From contig NZ_CP095554.1 of assembly GCF_023078375.1 (NCBI RefSeq), positions 682,001-746,000 of the forward strand: a stretch of 64,000 nucleotides of DNA. Reading direction: 5' to 3'. A program made the translations under genes and the position numbers. A model generated the notes under the pieces. That model was not told where the DNA came from and did no database searches. It saw nothing but the letters and a program-made list of their open reading frames with translations. The DNA comes from Roseomonas gilardii subsp. gilardii (GTDB lineage Bacteria; Pseudomonadota; Alphaproteobacteria; Acetobacterales; Acetobacteraceae). Numbering within the stretch: the stretch's first letter is position 1; every line of letters begins with the position of its first letter. Shown here one piece after another: positions 30,688-39,972 of this stretch.

Positions 30688-30829
30688 GGCTTGCCCCCCT
30701 CGCCCCTTCCAGCGCCGCCAGCCGCCGCCGCGCCTGCCCCTGCCGCCACAGCGCGCCGAGGGACAGCCCCCCCAGCAGGAGCGCGGCCGCCAGCCAGGCC
30801 AGCGTCACATGCCACCAGTGAAGGCTCAC
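30684..30829 (-). pseudogene. ccmD: CcmD, 1-nt frameshift in a G6 run
   Basis: Starting at GTG (30829, overlapping the ccmC stop), the frame gives SLHWWHVTLAWLAAALLLGG then ALWRQGQARRRLAALE, a typical CcmD with one helix and a basic tail. The frame then runs on without a stop. At the minus-strand run of six G (plus-strand C at 30694-30699) one more G would end the protein with TGA exactly on the TTGA that starts ccmE, giving the usual 48 aa. CcmD stabilises the CcmC-CcmE-heme complex. A base-call error is the simplest explanation. Confidence 0.7.
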
Positions 30830-31614
30830 ACCATCTCTCCATCGAGGCGCCGCGCCCGCGCCAGGGACAGGGCCCGCACCCGCCGCTCCAGGATCGCGGC
30901 GCGGCTGCGCGTCAGCACGATCGCGGCGAAAAGCAGGGTGAAGCCCAGCGCATTGGCCAGCAGCGGATAGAGCAGGTCCACATGCAGGCCGGGGGCGCCG
31001 AGCCGGGCCACCGAGGCAGGCTGGTGCAGCGTGTTCCACCAGTCCACCGAGAATTTCACGATCGGCAGGTTCACCGCCCCGGCCAGGGCCAGGATGGCGC
31101 CCATCCGCGCCCCGCGCTCCTCCTCCTCGAAGGCGCGCACCAGGGCGGCATGGCCGACCCAGAAGAAGAACAGCACCAGCACCGAGGTCAGCCGCGCGTC
31201 CCAGACCCACCAGGTGCCCCACATCGGCTTGCCCCAGAGGCTGCCGGTGACGAGGCAGAGGCCGGTGACGGCGGCGCCGACCGGCGAGATCTCCCGCGCC
31301 ACGATATCGGCGAGGGGATGCCGCCAGACCAGGCTGGAGAACGAGGCCAGGGCCAGCGTGGCGTAGCCGCTCATCGCCAGCCAGGCCATCGGCACATGGA
31401 CATACATGATCCGCACCGTCTCCCCCTGCTGCCAGTCCGGCGGGGAGAAGACCAGCGCCCAGGGCACGCCGACGGCGAGCACGAGCACGGCCAGCCCCCA
31501 GAGGATGGGGGTCAGGCGCTCGGTCAGGCGCAGGAAGCGGCCCGGCTGGGCGAAGCGGTGCCAGCCGGCGACTCGTCTCGCGGGGGCCGGGGTGGGGGCG
31601 GAAGAAGCACTCAC
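30826..31614 (-). CDS. ccmC: heme exporter protein CcmC
   Basis: A 262-aa membrane protein with six helices. The WWD-type motif MWGTWWVWDARLTSVLVLF lies near residue 140, flanked by conserved His residues in the AWLAMSGYATLALASF and VDWWNTLHQPASV segments. It transfers heme to CcmE. The start is GTG (31614). It heads the ccmC-D-E part of the operon. The usual ccmA and ccmB genes are not next to it and do not occur elsewhere in the window. Confidence 0.92.
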   Translation of the reverse strand: MSASSAPTPAPARRVAGWHRFAQPGRFLRLTERLTPILWGLAVLVLAVGVPWALVFSPPDWQQGETVRIMYVHVPMAWLAMSGYATLALASFSSLVWRHPLADIVAREISPVGAAVTGLCLVTGSLWGKPMWGTWWVWDARLTSVLVLFFFWVGHAALVRAFEEEERGARMGAILALAGAVNLPIVKFSVDWWNTLHQPASVARLGAPGLHVDLLYPLLANALGFTLLFAAIVLTRSRAAILERRVRALSLARARRLDGEMV

Positions 31615-31704
31615 CCCGCCTCTCTACGCCCTCGGGCCGATGGATTGAAGCGCCCGTTGATCCGGGCTTGAGTGCGCGCTCGAAAAGCTGAACGGGGATT
31701 CCGT

Positions 31705-31998
31705 ATGCTGTTTGCCATTCGTTGCGAGGACAAGCCGGACGCGCTGGAGAAGCGCATGGAGACGCGCCCGGCCCATCTGAACTGGCTGGAAAGCCACCAG
31801 AAGGACCTCCTGCTGGTCGGCCCGCTGCTGGATGGCGAGGGCAAGCCCAAGGGCAGCCTGCTGGTGGTGGAGATGCCCGACCGCGCCGCCGCCGAGGCCT
31901 TCGCCGCCGCCGATCCCTATGCCTTCGCCGGGGTCTTCGCCTCCACCACGGTCGAGCCCTTCCGCCTCGTCTTCAAGGACGGCGCGAAGGTCGGCTGA
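31705..31998 (+). CDS. YciI-family protein
   Basis: A 97-aa dimeric α/β-barrel protein. The YciI pattern is LFAIRCEDKPDALEKRMETR at the start, HLNWLE with the conserved His, and FAAADPYAFAGVF with the conserved Asp-Pro-Tyr. The ATG at 31705 is preferred over an upstream non-ATG start because it opens directly with the first β-strand. Family members include dehalogenase-like enzymes; the substrate is unknown. It is followed 1 nt later by the EVE-domain gene, and YciI-EVE pairs are common. Confidence 0.85.
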   Translation: MLFAIRCEDKPDALEKRMETRPAHLNWLESHQKDLLLVGPLLDGEGKPKGSLLVVEMPDRAAAEAFAAADPYAFAGVFASTTVEPFRLVFKDGAKVG

Positions 31999-31999
31999 G

Positions 32000-32431
32000 A
32001 TGCGGCACTGGCTGGTCAAGAGCGAGCCCGACGCCTTCTCCTGGGACCAGCAGGTCGCGAACGGGGTGGAGCCCTGGACGGGGGTGCGCAACGCGGTGGC
32101 GGCGCGCAACCTGCGGGAGATGGCGGTGGGCGACCGGGCCTTCTTCTACCATTCCAATGTCGGAAAGGAGATCGTCGGCGTGGTCGAGGTGGTGCGCACC
32201 GCCTACCAGGACCCGACCGACGAAACGGGCCGCTGGGTCTGTGTGGACATGAAGGCCCTGGGCCCGGTGCCGCGCAAGGTCACGCTGGCCGAGATCAAGG
32301 CCGACCCCCGCCTCGCCGAGCTGGCGCTGGTGCGGCAGTCGCGCCTCTCGGTCATGCCGGTGGGCGCGGAGCACTGGGCCATCCTCTGTGACATGGCGGG
32401 CTGGAAGGACGAAGCCAGCCGCGCTGCGTGA
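32000..32431 (+). CDS. EVE-domain (PUA-like) protein
   Basis: A 143-aa protein. The EVE/thymocyte-nuclear-protein pattern is HWLVKSEPDAFSWDQQ at the N-terminus, WTGVRNAVAARNLREM, and VGDRAFFYHSNVGKEIVGVV. EVE domains are PUA-like folds that read modified bases in DNA or RNA. The start lies immediately after the YciI stop (TGAGATG). A nucleic-acid-linked stress role is inferred only from the fold. Confidence 0.9.
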   Translation: MRHWLVKSEPDAFSWDQQVANGVEPWTGVRNAVAARNLREMAVGDRAFFYHSNVGKEIVGVVEVVRTAYQDPTDETGRWVCVDMKALGPVPRKVTLAEIKADPRLAELALVRQSRLSVMPVGAEHWAILCDMAGWKDEASRAA

Positions 32432-32441
32432 CGCGGGCGGT

Positions 32442-32792
32442 ATGGCCGAGGGCGAGCGCCTGCTCTGCCATCTGGAGGACATCCCGGATGGCGGCGCGCG
32501 GGGCTTCCCCGCGCCGCCCGGCGGCTTCATCGGGCTGGTGGCGGTGCGGCGGGGCGGGCGGGTCCTCGTCTACCTGAATTCCTGCCCGCATCTCGGCGTG
32601 CCGCTGGAGGTGCTGCCCGACCGCTTCCTCGACGGGCGGCGGGAACACGTGGTCTGCGCCCTGCACGGCGCCCGCTTCCGGATCGAGGACGGCTTCTGCG
32701 TCTCCGGCCCCTGCGCCGGGGACAGCCTGGAGGCCGTGCCGGCGGAGATCCGCGACGGCGCGGTGATCGTTCCGGCGGAAGCCGGGATCTGA
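32442..32792 (+). CDS. small Rieske [2Fe-2S] protein
   Basis: A 116-aa single-domain Rieske protein. The cluster ligands are CPHLG (Cys-x-His, about residue 44) and CALHGARF (Cys-x2-His, about residue 69). There is no membrane anchor or signal peptide, so it is a soluble cytosolic ferredoxin-like protein, similar to NirD-type or dioxygenase ferredoxins. It follows the EVE gene by 10 nt and ends the YciI-EVE-Rieske operon. The electron partner is unknown. Confidence 0.87.
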   Translation: MAEGERLLCHLEDIPDGGARGFPAPPGGFIGLVAVRRGGRVLVYLNSCPHLGVPLEVLPDRFLDGRREHVVCALHGARFRIEDGFCVSGPCAGDSLEAVPAEIRDGAVIVPAEAGI

Positions 32793-32820
32793 TCCGGGCG
32801 GCGGAACGCATCCTTGGCCA

Positions 32821-33133
32821 CCCCCGGGGGAGAGGCTCCGCCTCTCGCCCCGGACCCCCTCTCCGCCAGGACCCTGCGGGCCCTGAACCCCGGGAGCTGG
32901 CGCCACTGGTCACCGCCGGTCCACGGACCCCATCCCGCGGGGCTGGCGGAAACAGCGGGCGCCGGAAAAGACAGACAAACACCCTGTCCGTGCGAGTGGC
33001 ACCGGCCGTCGCCGGAGAGCGATGCTCTCCGGCGCGATCCGGCCGCAGCGAAGGCCAGCGAAGGGGAGGTCCAGGACCTTCAAGGTCCTGGCGGAGGGGG
33101 TTATCGGGGGGAGGCGGCGCCTTCCCCCGGGCC
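32821..33133 (+). repeat. dispersed intergenic element, copy 4
   Basis: The element lies between the convergent Rieske and rbsB genes. The left arm (GGGGGAGAGGCTCCGCCTCTCGCC, then CCAGGACCCTGCGGGCCCTGAACCCC) and the right arm (GGTCCAGGACCTTCAAGGTCCTGG, then GGCGGCGCCTTCCCCCGGGCC) are inverted copies. The palindrome is at 33010-33034 with loop GAT. The strand GGCGCCGGAAAAGACAGAC is the degenerate purine module. In this copy the right-arm hairpin loop differs from the IS target sequence. Confidence 0.82.
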
Positions 33134-33327
33134 ACGCGCCCTGCCGCAGCACGGATCGGAGCAGGACTCCTCAAACGTTCCTTGCATCCCGGACCCTGCT
33201 TGCACTACAGGAATATAATCAACCTCTTCCCCCATATACTACGGAGGCTCCGCACCCATCCAGGCGGATAAAGGGCTAAAAACCTAAAACGCCAAAGCCC
33301 TAAAGAGCCCGGGGCGGACAGGAACCT
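33134..33327. other. gene-free, locally AT-rich stretch beside rbsB
   Basis: The segment 33195-33310 is markedly more AT-rich than the rest of the window and includes GGAATATAATCAACC and CATATACTACGG. No open frame with coding character is present. It holds a possible rbs-operon terminator (listed separately) and perhaps remnants of a promoter (TATAAT at about 33213). Confidence 0.4.
33272..33301 (-). terminator. possible terminator of the rbs operon
   Basis: Six-base arms AGGGCT and AGCCCT enclose an 18-nt loop, followed on the minus strand by TTATCC. It lies 27 nt downstream of the rbsB stop. The stem is short, so this is tentative. Confidence 0.35.
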
Positions 33328-34251
33328 TCAGCGCGTCCAGCCCGCATACTCGCCGACATTGTCGCGGGTGACGAGCTTCGGCTGCATCAGGATCATCGGA
33401 TTCTCGGGCTTCTTGCCGGCCAGGATGTCCCGGCCCGTTTCCACCGCCAGCTTGCCCATGGTGTAGGGGTCCTGGCTGGCCGAGGCCTGGATCTGGGTCT
33501 TGCCCTTCAGCGCGGCGACGATATCCGGCGCGCCATCCACCGAGGTGATGACGATGCCGGTGCGGTTGAGCTGCCGTGCCGCGAGGTCGGAACCGATCGC
33601 CTGCGGGTCGTTGATGGCGAAGACGCCCTGCACGTCGCTGAAGCGCGTCAGCAGCGCCTGCATCACGTTCAGCCCGCCGTCGCGGGAGCCCTTCGCATCC
33701 TGGTCGGAGGACAGCAGCTTCACCTCCGGATGCTTGGCCAGTTCCTCCTTGCAGCCCTTCACCCGGTCGATCACCGCCGAGACCTGCGGCCCGTTCTGGA
33801 TGATCACGTTCCCCTTGCCGCCGATCTTGTCGATCATGTAGTCGCAGGCGATCGCGCCGGCCTTGACGTTGTCCGTCTGCACCGTGGCGTCCACCCCGGC
33901 GGCGGTGACATCCACCGCCACGACGGTGATGCCGGCGGCCTTGGCGCGGCGCACGGCCGGCAGCAGCGCGTTGGGGTCCACCGCGTTCACCAGGATCAGG
34001 TCGGCGCCGGAGGCGATGAAGTTGTCGATCTGGCTCGCCTGCTTGTTCAGGTCGTAATCGGCCGAGGTGGTCGTCACCTTCACGTTCGGGCCGATGGCAT
34101 GGGCGGCGTCCGTGACGCCCTTGCTCACCGCCACGAAATAGGGATTGCCCAGCGAGCCGACGCTGAGGCCGATGGAGGTCACCTCCTTGGCCGTGCCCAG
34201 TCCGGTGGAGAGCAGCACCGCCGCGCCGGCGAGCAGGATGGTCTTCAGCAT
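33328..34251 (-). CDS. sugar ABC transporter substrate-binding protein (RbsB-like)
   Basis: A 307-aa periplasmic type-I binding protein. A signal peptide (LKTILLAGAAVLLSTGLGTA) is followed by SIGLSVGSLGNPYFVAVSKG, ADLILVNAVDPNALLPAVRR, AGVDATVQTDNVKAG and VFAINDPQAIGSDLAARQ, all typical of the ribose/galactose-binding cluster. The sugar cannot be read from the sequence. It is the last gene of an rbsA-rbsC-rbsB operon. It lies 67 nt after the permease gene, a common arrangement that allows separate control of the abundant binding protein. Confidence 0.9.
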   Translation of the reverse strand: MLKTILLAGAAVLLSTGLGTAKEVTSIGLSVGSLGNPYFVAVSKGVTDAAHAIGPNVKVTTTSADYDLNKQASQIDNFIASGADLILVNAVDPNALLPAVRRAKAAGITVVAVDVTAAGVDATVQTDNVKAGAIACDYMIDKIGGKGNVIIQNGPQVSAVIDRVKGCKEELAKHPEVKLLSSDQDAKGSRDGGLNVMQALLTRFSDVQGVFAINDPQAIGSDLAARQLNRTGIVITSVDGAPDIVAALKGKTQIQASASQDPYTMGKLAVETGRDILAGKKPENPMILMQPKLVTRDNVGEYAGWTR

Positions 34252-34318
34252 TCCAACGTTTTCCTTCTTCTCAGCCTTTGTCCTTTCGCGGCGGGGCGTG
34301 CGGCCCCGCCGCGATCCG

Positions 34319-35359
34319 TCAGGTCCGCGCGCTGCCCTGCAGCCGGAACCGGTCGAGCGCCACGGCGCCGATGATCACCAGGCCCTTGATGATGAACTGC
34401 CAGATGTCGGAGACGCCGGTGAGGATCAGCCCGTTGGTCAGCACGGCGATGATCAGCGCGCCGACCAGCGTTCCCCAGATCGATCCGATGCCGCCGACGA
34501 AGCTGGTGCCGCCCAGGATCACCGCGGCGATGGCGTCCAGCTCATAGGACTGGCCGAGCTGCAGCCCGTTGGCGGCGAAAAGCCGCGCCGCCGCCATGGC
34601 GCCGCCGAGCCCGGCGAGCAGGCCCGAAGCGGCATAGACGAAGAGCAGCACCGCCCAGACCTTGATGCCCGACAGGCGCGCCGCCGCGGCATTGCCGCCC
34701 ACCGCATAGATCCGCACGCCCAGCACGGTGCGGCGGAGCACGTACCAGGAGAGGATGATCACCGCGATCGCGATCACCGCCAGCACGGGGATGCCGGCGC
34801 CCGGGGCGATGGGGATGCTGGCCTCGCCGATGAAGGCGAAGGGCAGGTCCGGGTTGAAGATGGTGGTATCGCCGCCCATCAGCCGCGCCAGGCCCCGCAC
34901 CGCGGTCAGCGAGCCCAGCGTGACGATGAAGGCCGGCAGCCGCCCGAAGGCGATCAGCGCACCATTGACCAGCCCGAAGCCGAGCCCGGTGAGCAGCGCC
35001 GCGGGCAGGCCGAGCCAGCCCAGGCCCGGTAGCAGGGAGACGATCAGCGCCGACATGGCCGAGGCCGCCAGCACCGATCCCACCGAGAGGTCGATGCCGC
35101 CGGTCAGGATCACGAAGGTCATGCCGGCGCCGAGCACGCTGTTGATCGAGGCCTGCTGCGCCACGATGGACAAATTCTGCACACTGAAGAAGCGCCCCTC
35201 GCTCAGCACGTGGAACAGGATGCAGAGCAGGATCAGCACCGGCAGCATGCCGATGGCCTGCAGCACGCTCCAGAGCTGCGCCCGGCGCGCCGAAAGCCCG
35301 GCACCGCCCGGCATGACGGGGGCGCCGGAGGGCAGGGGCGCCTTCCCGGTCTCACTCAT
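34319..35359 (-). CDS. sugar ABC transporter permease (RbsC-like)
   Basis: A 346-aa inner-membrane protein with about ten helices. Family motifs are LSVGSVLAASAMSALIV, VNGALIAFGRLPAFIVTLGSL, YAVGGNAAAARLSGI (the coupling helix) and LGGTSFVGGIGSIWGTLVGA near the C-terminus. It forms the homodimeric channel with the RbsA-like ATPase. It begins about 47 nt after the ATPase stop. Confidence 0.93.
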   Translation of the reverse strand: MSETGKAPLPSGAPVMPGGAGLSARRAQLWSVLQAIGMLPVLILLCILFHVLSEGRFFSVQNLSIVAQQASINSVLGAGMTFVILTGGIDLSVGSVLAASAMSALIVSLLPGLGWLGLPAALLTGLGFGLVNGALIAFGRLPAFIVTLGSLTAVRGLARLMGGDTTIFNPDLPFAFIGEASIPIAPGAGIPVLAVIAIAVIILSWYVLRRTVLGVRIYAVGGNAAAARLSGIKVWAVLLFVYAASGLLAGLGGAMAAARLFAANGLQLGQSYELDAIAAVILGGTSFVGGIGSIWGTLVGALIIAVLTNGLILTGVSDIWQFIIKGLVIIGAVALDRFRLQGSART

Positions 35360-35405
35360 CCGCGTGTCCTCCCTGGCTTCATGACCCTGGCCTCATGCCC
35401 CGGCC

Positions 35406-36917
35406 TCAGTGCGCGCCGGTCGCATGGGCGATGATGGCTTCCTGGGTGATGTCGGGGCCGCGCACCTCGCCGGCGATCCGCCCCTCGCGCATCACCAGGA
35501 CGCGGTCGCAGATGCCGATGATCTCCGGCAGCTCGCTGGAGATGACGATGATGCCCATGTCGCGCTGCGCCAGCTCGTCGATGATGCGGTACATCTCCGA
35601 CTTGGCGCCGATATCCACGCCGCGCGTCGGCTCGTCGAGGATCAGCACCTGCGGATGGGTTTCCAGCCAGCGCGACAGCAGCACCTTCTGCTGGTTGCCG
35701 CCGGACAGGCCGCCGACCGTGACCTGCGGGCTGGCCGCGCGCACGCGCAGCGCGCCGAAGGCCTGGGCGGCGCGGCGGCGCCCGGCGGCGAGGTTGAGCA
35801 CGCCGCCGGGCAGCGCATCGCGGGCGATGACGCCGAGATTGATGTTGCCGCCGCAGGACATGTCGAGGAACAGGCCGAGCCCCTTCCGGTCCTCGGTCAG
35901 ATAGGCGATGCCCGCCTCCAGCGCCTCGCCCGGGGAGCGGATCACGACCGGCTGCCCGTTCAGCCGCACCTCGCCGCCCGCGTGCGGGTCGGCGCCATAG
36001 ATCAGGCGCGCCAGTTCCGTCCGCCCCGAGCCGACGAGGCCGGCGATGCCCAGCACCTCGCCGCGATGCAGCGTCAGGTCGCAGGGATGTACGCGGCGGC
36101 CGCCATCGGTGAGGCCGCGCACCTCCAGCACCACCGGCCCCTTGCCGCCATGCGGGTCGTGCGCCTTCTTGTAGAAGCTCGACAGGTCGCGGCCGACCAT
36201 CATCCGCACCAGCGCCGGCGCCTCGATCTCCCCGCGCTCCAGCGTGCCGACATAGCTGCCGTCGCGCAGCACGGTGACGCGGTCGGCGAGCTCGTAGATC
36301 TCGGCCATGCGGTGGCTGATGTAGATCAGCGCGATCCCTTCCGCCCGGAGCTGCCGCACCAGGGCGAAAAGCCGCTCCGTCTCGCGGGAGGACAGCGCCG
36401 TGGTGGGCTCGTCCAGCACCAGGATCTTGGATTCCGCCTGCAGGGCGCGCGCGATCTCGACGAGCTGCTGCTCGGCGATGGAGAGCGTGCCCACCACCGT
36501 GTCGGGCGTGAAGGGCGCCCCCAGCCGCTCCAGCACCGCGCGGCAGCCCTCGCGCATCGCGCGGCGGTCGATGCGCCCGGCACGGGAGGGCTCGCGGCCG
36601 AGATAGATGTTCTCCGCCACCGTCAGGTTGGGCGCGAGCGCAAGCTCCTGATAGATGATCGCGATGCCCAGACGCCGCGCGGCGATCGGGTCGGTGATCG
36701 AGACGGGCCGCCCGTCGATCAGGATCTGCCCGCCCGGATCGGCCTGATAGGCGCCGGACAGGATCTTCATGAGCGTGGACTTGCCGGCGCCGTTCTCGCC
36801 CATCAGCGCCAGGATCTCGCCGCCCCAGGCCTTCAGCCGCACCTTGTCCAGCGCCTTGACGCCGGGAAAGCTCTTGGACACGTCGCGCATCTCGAGGCGC
36901 GGCGTGGCTTCGCTCAT
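35406..36917 (-). CDS. sugar ABC transporter ATP-binding protein (RbsA-like, two NBDs)
   Basis: A 503-aa protein with two nucleotide-binding domains. NBD1 has Walker [10 protein letters not shown] (about residue 38), signature [15 protein letters not shown] and Walker [14 protein letters not shown]2 has the typical degenerate Walker [11 protein letters not shown], signature [15 protein letters not shown] and Walker [12 protein letters not shown]. The ATG at 36917 has a better-spaced ribosome-binding site than the in-frame ATG at 36926. It is the first gene of the operon, transcribed away from the NTF2-like gene. Confidence 0.93.
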   Translation of the reverse strand: MSEATPRLEMRDVSKSFPGVKALDKVRLKAWGGEILALMGENGAGKSTLMKILSGAYQADPGGQILIDGRPVSITDPIAARRLGIAIIYQELALAPNLTVAENIYLGREPSRAGRIDRRAMREGCRAVLERLGAPFTPDTVVGTLSIAEQQLVEIARALQAESKILVLDEPTTALSSRETERLFALVRQLRAEGIALIYISHRMAEIYELADRVTVLRDGSYVGTLERGEIEAPALVRMMVGRDLSSFYKKAHDPHGGKGPVVLEVRGLTDGGRRVHPCDLTLHRGEVLGIAGLVGSGRTELARLIYGADPHAGGEVRLNGQPVVIRSPGEALEAGIAYLTEDRKGLGLFLDMSCGGNINLGVIARDALPGGVLNLAAGRRRAAQAFGALRVRAASPQVTVGGLSGGNQQKVLLSRWLETHPQVLILDEPTRGVDIGAKSEMYRIIDELAQRDMGIIVISSELPEIIGICDRVLVMREGRIAGEVRGPDITQEAIIAHATGAH

Positions 36918-37388
36918 CTGGTCCATCCACCTTCCATCCGCGTGTCGCCTCGCATGGGGGAGAAGGCATCCGTGGCCCTGGCGGGCTGGCCGTGCCTCAG
37001 GGCATTCCGGGCTGCGGCGGCAGTCCGGCGGGATCCCGCCGTTTCCGCCGGACGCGGCCGGTGGAGGCGGGACAAGGCCGCGCGGGCAGCGGACGGCCAG
37101 GACAATGAAACCCGGGGCGATGGAACCCAGGAAAGTGGAACAGGGACCGATGCATGACCGATCCTCCCTTTGTATTCTTCATTCTGCGAGGATCATGAAC
37201 GGTTTCGCGCCGTCTTCGCCAGCCTCATCTTGGTCACGCTTTGTCCATACGTGACATGCGCCGGGCGAAGATGACATGACGGCAAGGAAAACGGCCTTGA
37301 GCGCCGCGATCCGCCGCCTGTAAGCCTTCCTGCGGCCCTGCCGCCATCCCTGTCGGCCGGGCCGCAACACGTCAGGTGAGGAAACATC
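36918..37388. promoter_or_regulatory. divergent intergenic region rbsA / NTF2-like gene
   Basis: A 471-nt region without a gene. It contains a perfect 14-bp palindrome, GGCGGGATCCCGCC (37027-37040), nested beside TCCGGCGG (37024-37031) and CCGCCGGA (37045-37052), a plausible operator for a sugar regulator. A relatively AT-rich tract around 37165-37200 (TTTGTATTCTTCATTCTG) is the likeliest promoter location. No regulator gene is adjacent. Confidence 0.4.
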
Positions 37389-37862
37389 ATGTCCGGGACG
37401 ATCCTGGAATCCCGTCGTGGCCTGGCCGCGATGGCGGGCGCTGCCGCCCTGCTGGCCGCGGCCGGCCCGGCCTTCGCCGCCGAGGACGACACGAAGGCCG
37501 TGACCGCCACGCTGGAGGCGCTCCGCGTCGCCATCCTGAACGGCGATGCGGCAAAGCTCGGCACGCTGCTGCACGACAAGGTCAGCTATGGCCATTCGAG
37601 CGGGCGCAAGAACCAGACGAAGAGCGAGTTCATCGCCGAGTTCGGCCGCGGGAAGCCGAACTACCGCAGCCTGGCATTCACCGAGGTCTGGACGGAGATC
37701 GTCGGCGACAACGCGATCCTCCGCCATGTCTGGGATGGGGCGGACATCCTGCCGGATGGCGGCACCGGCCACTCCTATATCGCGGTGATGCAGGTCTGGA
37801 AGAAGGATGCCGGCCAGTGGCGCCTGCTGGCACGCCAGAGCTGCCCGCTGAAGCCGGCCTGA
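37389..37862 (+). CDS. exported nuclear-transport-factor-2-like (SnoaL/DUF4440) protein
   Basis: A 157-aa protein. An N-terminal twin-arginine-like leader (ESRRGLAAMAGAAALLAAAG, cleaved near AFA) is followed by one NTF2-fold cone: TLEALRVAILNGDAAKLGTL, VSYGHSSGRKNQTKSEFIAE and a C-terminal β-sheet IAVMQVWKKDAGQWRLLARQ. Such domains bind small ligands or catalyse isomerase-type steps. No catalytic residue can be named. GTGAGGAA precedes the ATG. It stands alone, followed by a GC-rich hairpin. Confidence 0.82.
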   Translation: MSGTILESRRGLAAMAGAAALLAAAGPAFAAEDDTKAVTATLEALRVAILNGDAAKLGTLLHDKVSYGHSSGRKNQTKSEFIAEFGRGKPNYRSLAFTEVWTEIVGDNAILRHVWDGADILPDGGTGHSYIAVMQVWKKDAGQWRLLARQSCPLKPA

Positions 37863-37875
37863 TGGCGCGGCGGGG

Positions 37876-37899
37876 GCCAGGGGGCGGCGCCCCCGGCCC
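37876..37899 (+). terminator. hairpin after the NTF2-like gene
   Basis: A GC-only stem (GGCC-A-GGGGG pairing with CCCCC-GGCC, loop CGGCG) begins about 14 nt after the stop. There is no T-tract, so function as a terminator is inferred from position only. Confidence 0.35.
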
Positions 37900-38132
37900 T
37901 CCGGCCCCCCTGCCGGGCGGGCGGCCTCTGGCCGAACCGGTCCGGCGCGGCTAGAAGGCGGCGCATGGGGGGCAGGACGGCCGGAACCTGAACTTCCGGT
38001 CACCTCCGCTGTTCCATTCCCATGCCTGGCATGGCCGGATGGCCCCGCGTCCCGCCACGCTGGCGGCGATGATGGGCCTGACCCGGCGATGGCCGTATCC
38101 TTTTGCCCCTCCGCACGAAGGGACCCGAGCTA

Positions 38133-39971
38133 TTGGCCTCCGCACCCGCCCCTTCCCCTGACGTGACGCTGCTCCGCATCTCCGGGCTGAGCGTGGGCTT
38201 CGGCGGCTTCACCGCCGTGAAGGGGCTGGACCTGTCCGTGTCGCCCGGCGAGACGGTGGCCCTGGTGGGCGAGAGCGGTTCGGGCAAATCCGTCACCTCC
38301 CTGGCCGTCACGCGGCTGATCGACCATGCGGGCGGGCGGATCACCGGCGGCCGGATCGAGTTCCGCGACCGCGAAGGCCGGCTGCGCGACCTGGCGACCG
38401 AGGCGCCGGAGGCCATGCGGCGCCTGCGCGGCCCGGAGATCGCGATGATCTTCCAGGAGCCGATGACCAGCCTGAACCCGGTGCTCAGGGTCGGCGACCA
38501 GATCGCCGAGGCGATCGAGCTGCACCAGGGCCTGGACGCCGCCGCCGCCCGGGCCGAGGCGAAGCGGATGCTGGAGCGCGTCCGCATCCCCGAGGCGGCG
38601 CGGCAACTGGAGCGCTATCCCTTCCAGATGTCGGGTGGCATGCGGCAGCGGGTGATGATCGCCATGGCGCTCTCCTGCCGCCCGCGCCTGCTGATCGCCG
38701 ACGAGCCGACCACCGCGCTGGACGTGACGGTGCAGGCCCAGGTGCTGCGGCTGATCCATTCCCTGCAGAAGGAGACCGATCTCGGCATGATCTTCATCAC
38801 CCACGACATGGGGGTGGTGGCCGAGATCGCCGACCGCGTGGTGGTGATGCGCCGCGGCGAGCGGGTGGAGGAAGGCGAGGTCAACCGCATCTTCGCGGCG
38901 CCGCAGCACCCCTATACGCAGCGCCTGCTGGCCGCGGTGCCGGTGCTGGGCAGCCTCGCCGCCAAGCCCTTGCCCGAGCCTTTCGCCATGCCGGACGCGC
39001 CGGCGCCCGAGCCGCAGGACACGGTGCGCCCCGGGGCCGGGCCGGTGCTGGAGGTGCGCGACCTGACCACCCGCTTCGACGTGAAGCGCGGCTTCTTCGG
39101 CCGGCTGGCCGGTCGCATCCATGCGGCGGAGAAGGTGAGCTTCGCCCTCCGCCCCGGCGAGACGCTGGCCGTGGTGGGCGAGTCCGGCTGCGGCAAGTCC
39201 ACCACCGGGCGCTCGATCATCCGGTTGGAACAGCCCATCGGCGGCGAGATCCGCTTCGCCGGCGAGGACATGACCCGGCTCGACGACGCCAAGGAGGCGC
39301 GGCTGCGGCGCGGCGTGCAGTTCGTCTTCCAGGACCCCTTCGCCTCGCTCGACCCGCGCCTGACCGTGGGCTTCTCCGTGGCCGAGCCGATCCTGACGCA
39401 CCGGCTGCTGAGTGGCCGCGCGGTGCAGGACCGCGTGGCGCAGCTCCTCACCCAGGTCGGCCTCGGCCCGGAGCATGCGCGCCGCTATCCGCACGAACTG
39501 TCCGGCGGGCAGCGCCAGCGCGTCTGCATCGCCCGCGCCCTGGCCTCCGAGCCGCAGGTCATCATCGCCGACGAATCCGTGGCGGCGCTGGATGTGTCGA
39601 TCCGCGCGCAGGTGGTGAACCTGATGATGCGGCTGCAGCGCGAGATGGGGCTCGCCTATCTCTTCATCAGCCACGACATGGCGGTGGTGGAGCGGATCAG
39701 CCATCGCGTGGCGGTGATGTATCTGGGCCAGGTGGTGGAGATCGGCCCGCGGCAGGCGGTGATGAACCGCCCGCAACACCCCTATACGCGGCGCCTGCTG
39801 GCCGCCGTGCCCGTCCCCGATCCGACCCGGCGCGGCCATGACCGTGGCCTGGACGACAGCGAGGTGCCGAGCCCGCTGCGCCGCCCGGACGATCCGCCCG
39901 AGGTGGCGCCGCTGGTGCCGGTCGGGCCTGACCATTTCGTCGCGCGGCACCATGTCGGCGGCCTGTACTGA
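38133..39971 (+). CDS. gsiA: glutathione/dipeptide ABC importer ATPase, two NBDs (GsiA-like)
   Basis: A protein of about 612 aa with two DppD/DppF-type nucleotide-binding domains fused head to tail. NBD1 has [26 protein letters not shown] and [15 protein letters not shown]2 has [28 protein letters not shown] and [12 protein letters not shown] (Ser replaces the usual Pro in Walker B). Each domain ends with the oligopeptide-type segment QHPYT(Q/R)RLLAAVP. The start is uncertain: TTG at 38133 is placed behind GAAGGGA, and TTG at 38103 is also in frame. The C-terminal 45 residues are Pro-rich. It powers the GsiBCD importer encoded downstream. Confidence 0.9.
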   Translation: MASAPAPSPDVTLLRISGLSVGFGGFTAVKGLDLSVSPGETVALVGESGSGKSVTSLAVTRLIDHAGGRITGGRIEFRDREGRLRDLATEAPEAMRRLRGPEIAMIFQEPMTSLNPVLRVGDQIAEAIELHQGLDAAAARAEAKRMLERVRIPEAARQLERYPFQMSGGMRQRVMIAMALSCRPRLLIADEPTTALDVTVQAQVLRLIHSLQKETDLGMIFITHDMGVVAEIADRVVVMRRGERVEEGEVNRIFAAPQHPYTQRLLAAVPVLGSLAAKPLPEPFAMPDAPAPEPQDTVRPGAGPVLEVRDLTTRFDVKRGFFGRLAGRIHAAEKVSFALRPGETLAVVGESGCGKSTTGRSIIRLEQPIGGEIRFAGEDMTRLDDAKEARLRRGVQFVFQDPFASLDPRLTVGFSVAEPILTHRLLSGRAVQDRVAQLLTQVGLGPEHARRYPHELSGGQRQRVCIARALASEPQVIIADESVAALDVSIRAQVVNLMMRLQREMGLAYLFISHDMAVVERISHRVAVMYLGQVVEIGPRQAVMNRPQHPYTRRLLAAVPVPDPTRRGHDRGLDDSEVPSPLRRPDDPPEVAPLVPVGPDHFVARHHVGGLY

Positions 39972-39972
39972 T

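Noticed and set aside
30302-30829. An elongated CcmD reading through to about 30302
   Set aside because: It would run through the whole ccmE gene in another frame; a one-base indel in the G6 run explains the missing stop far better.
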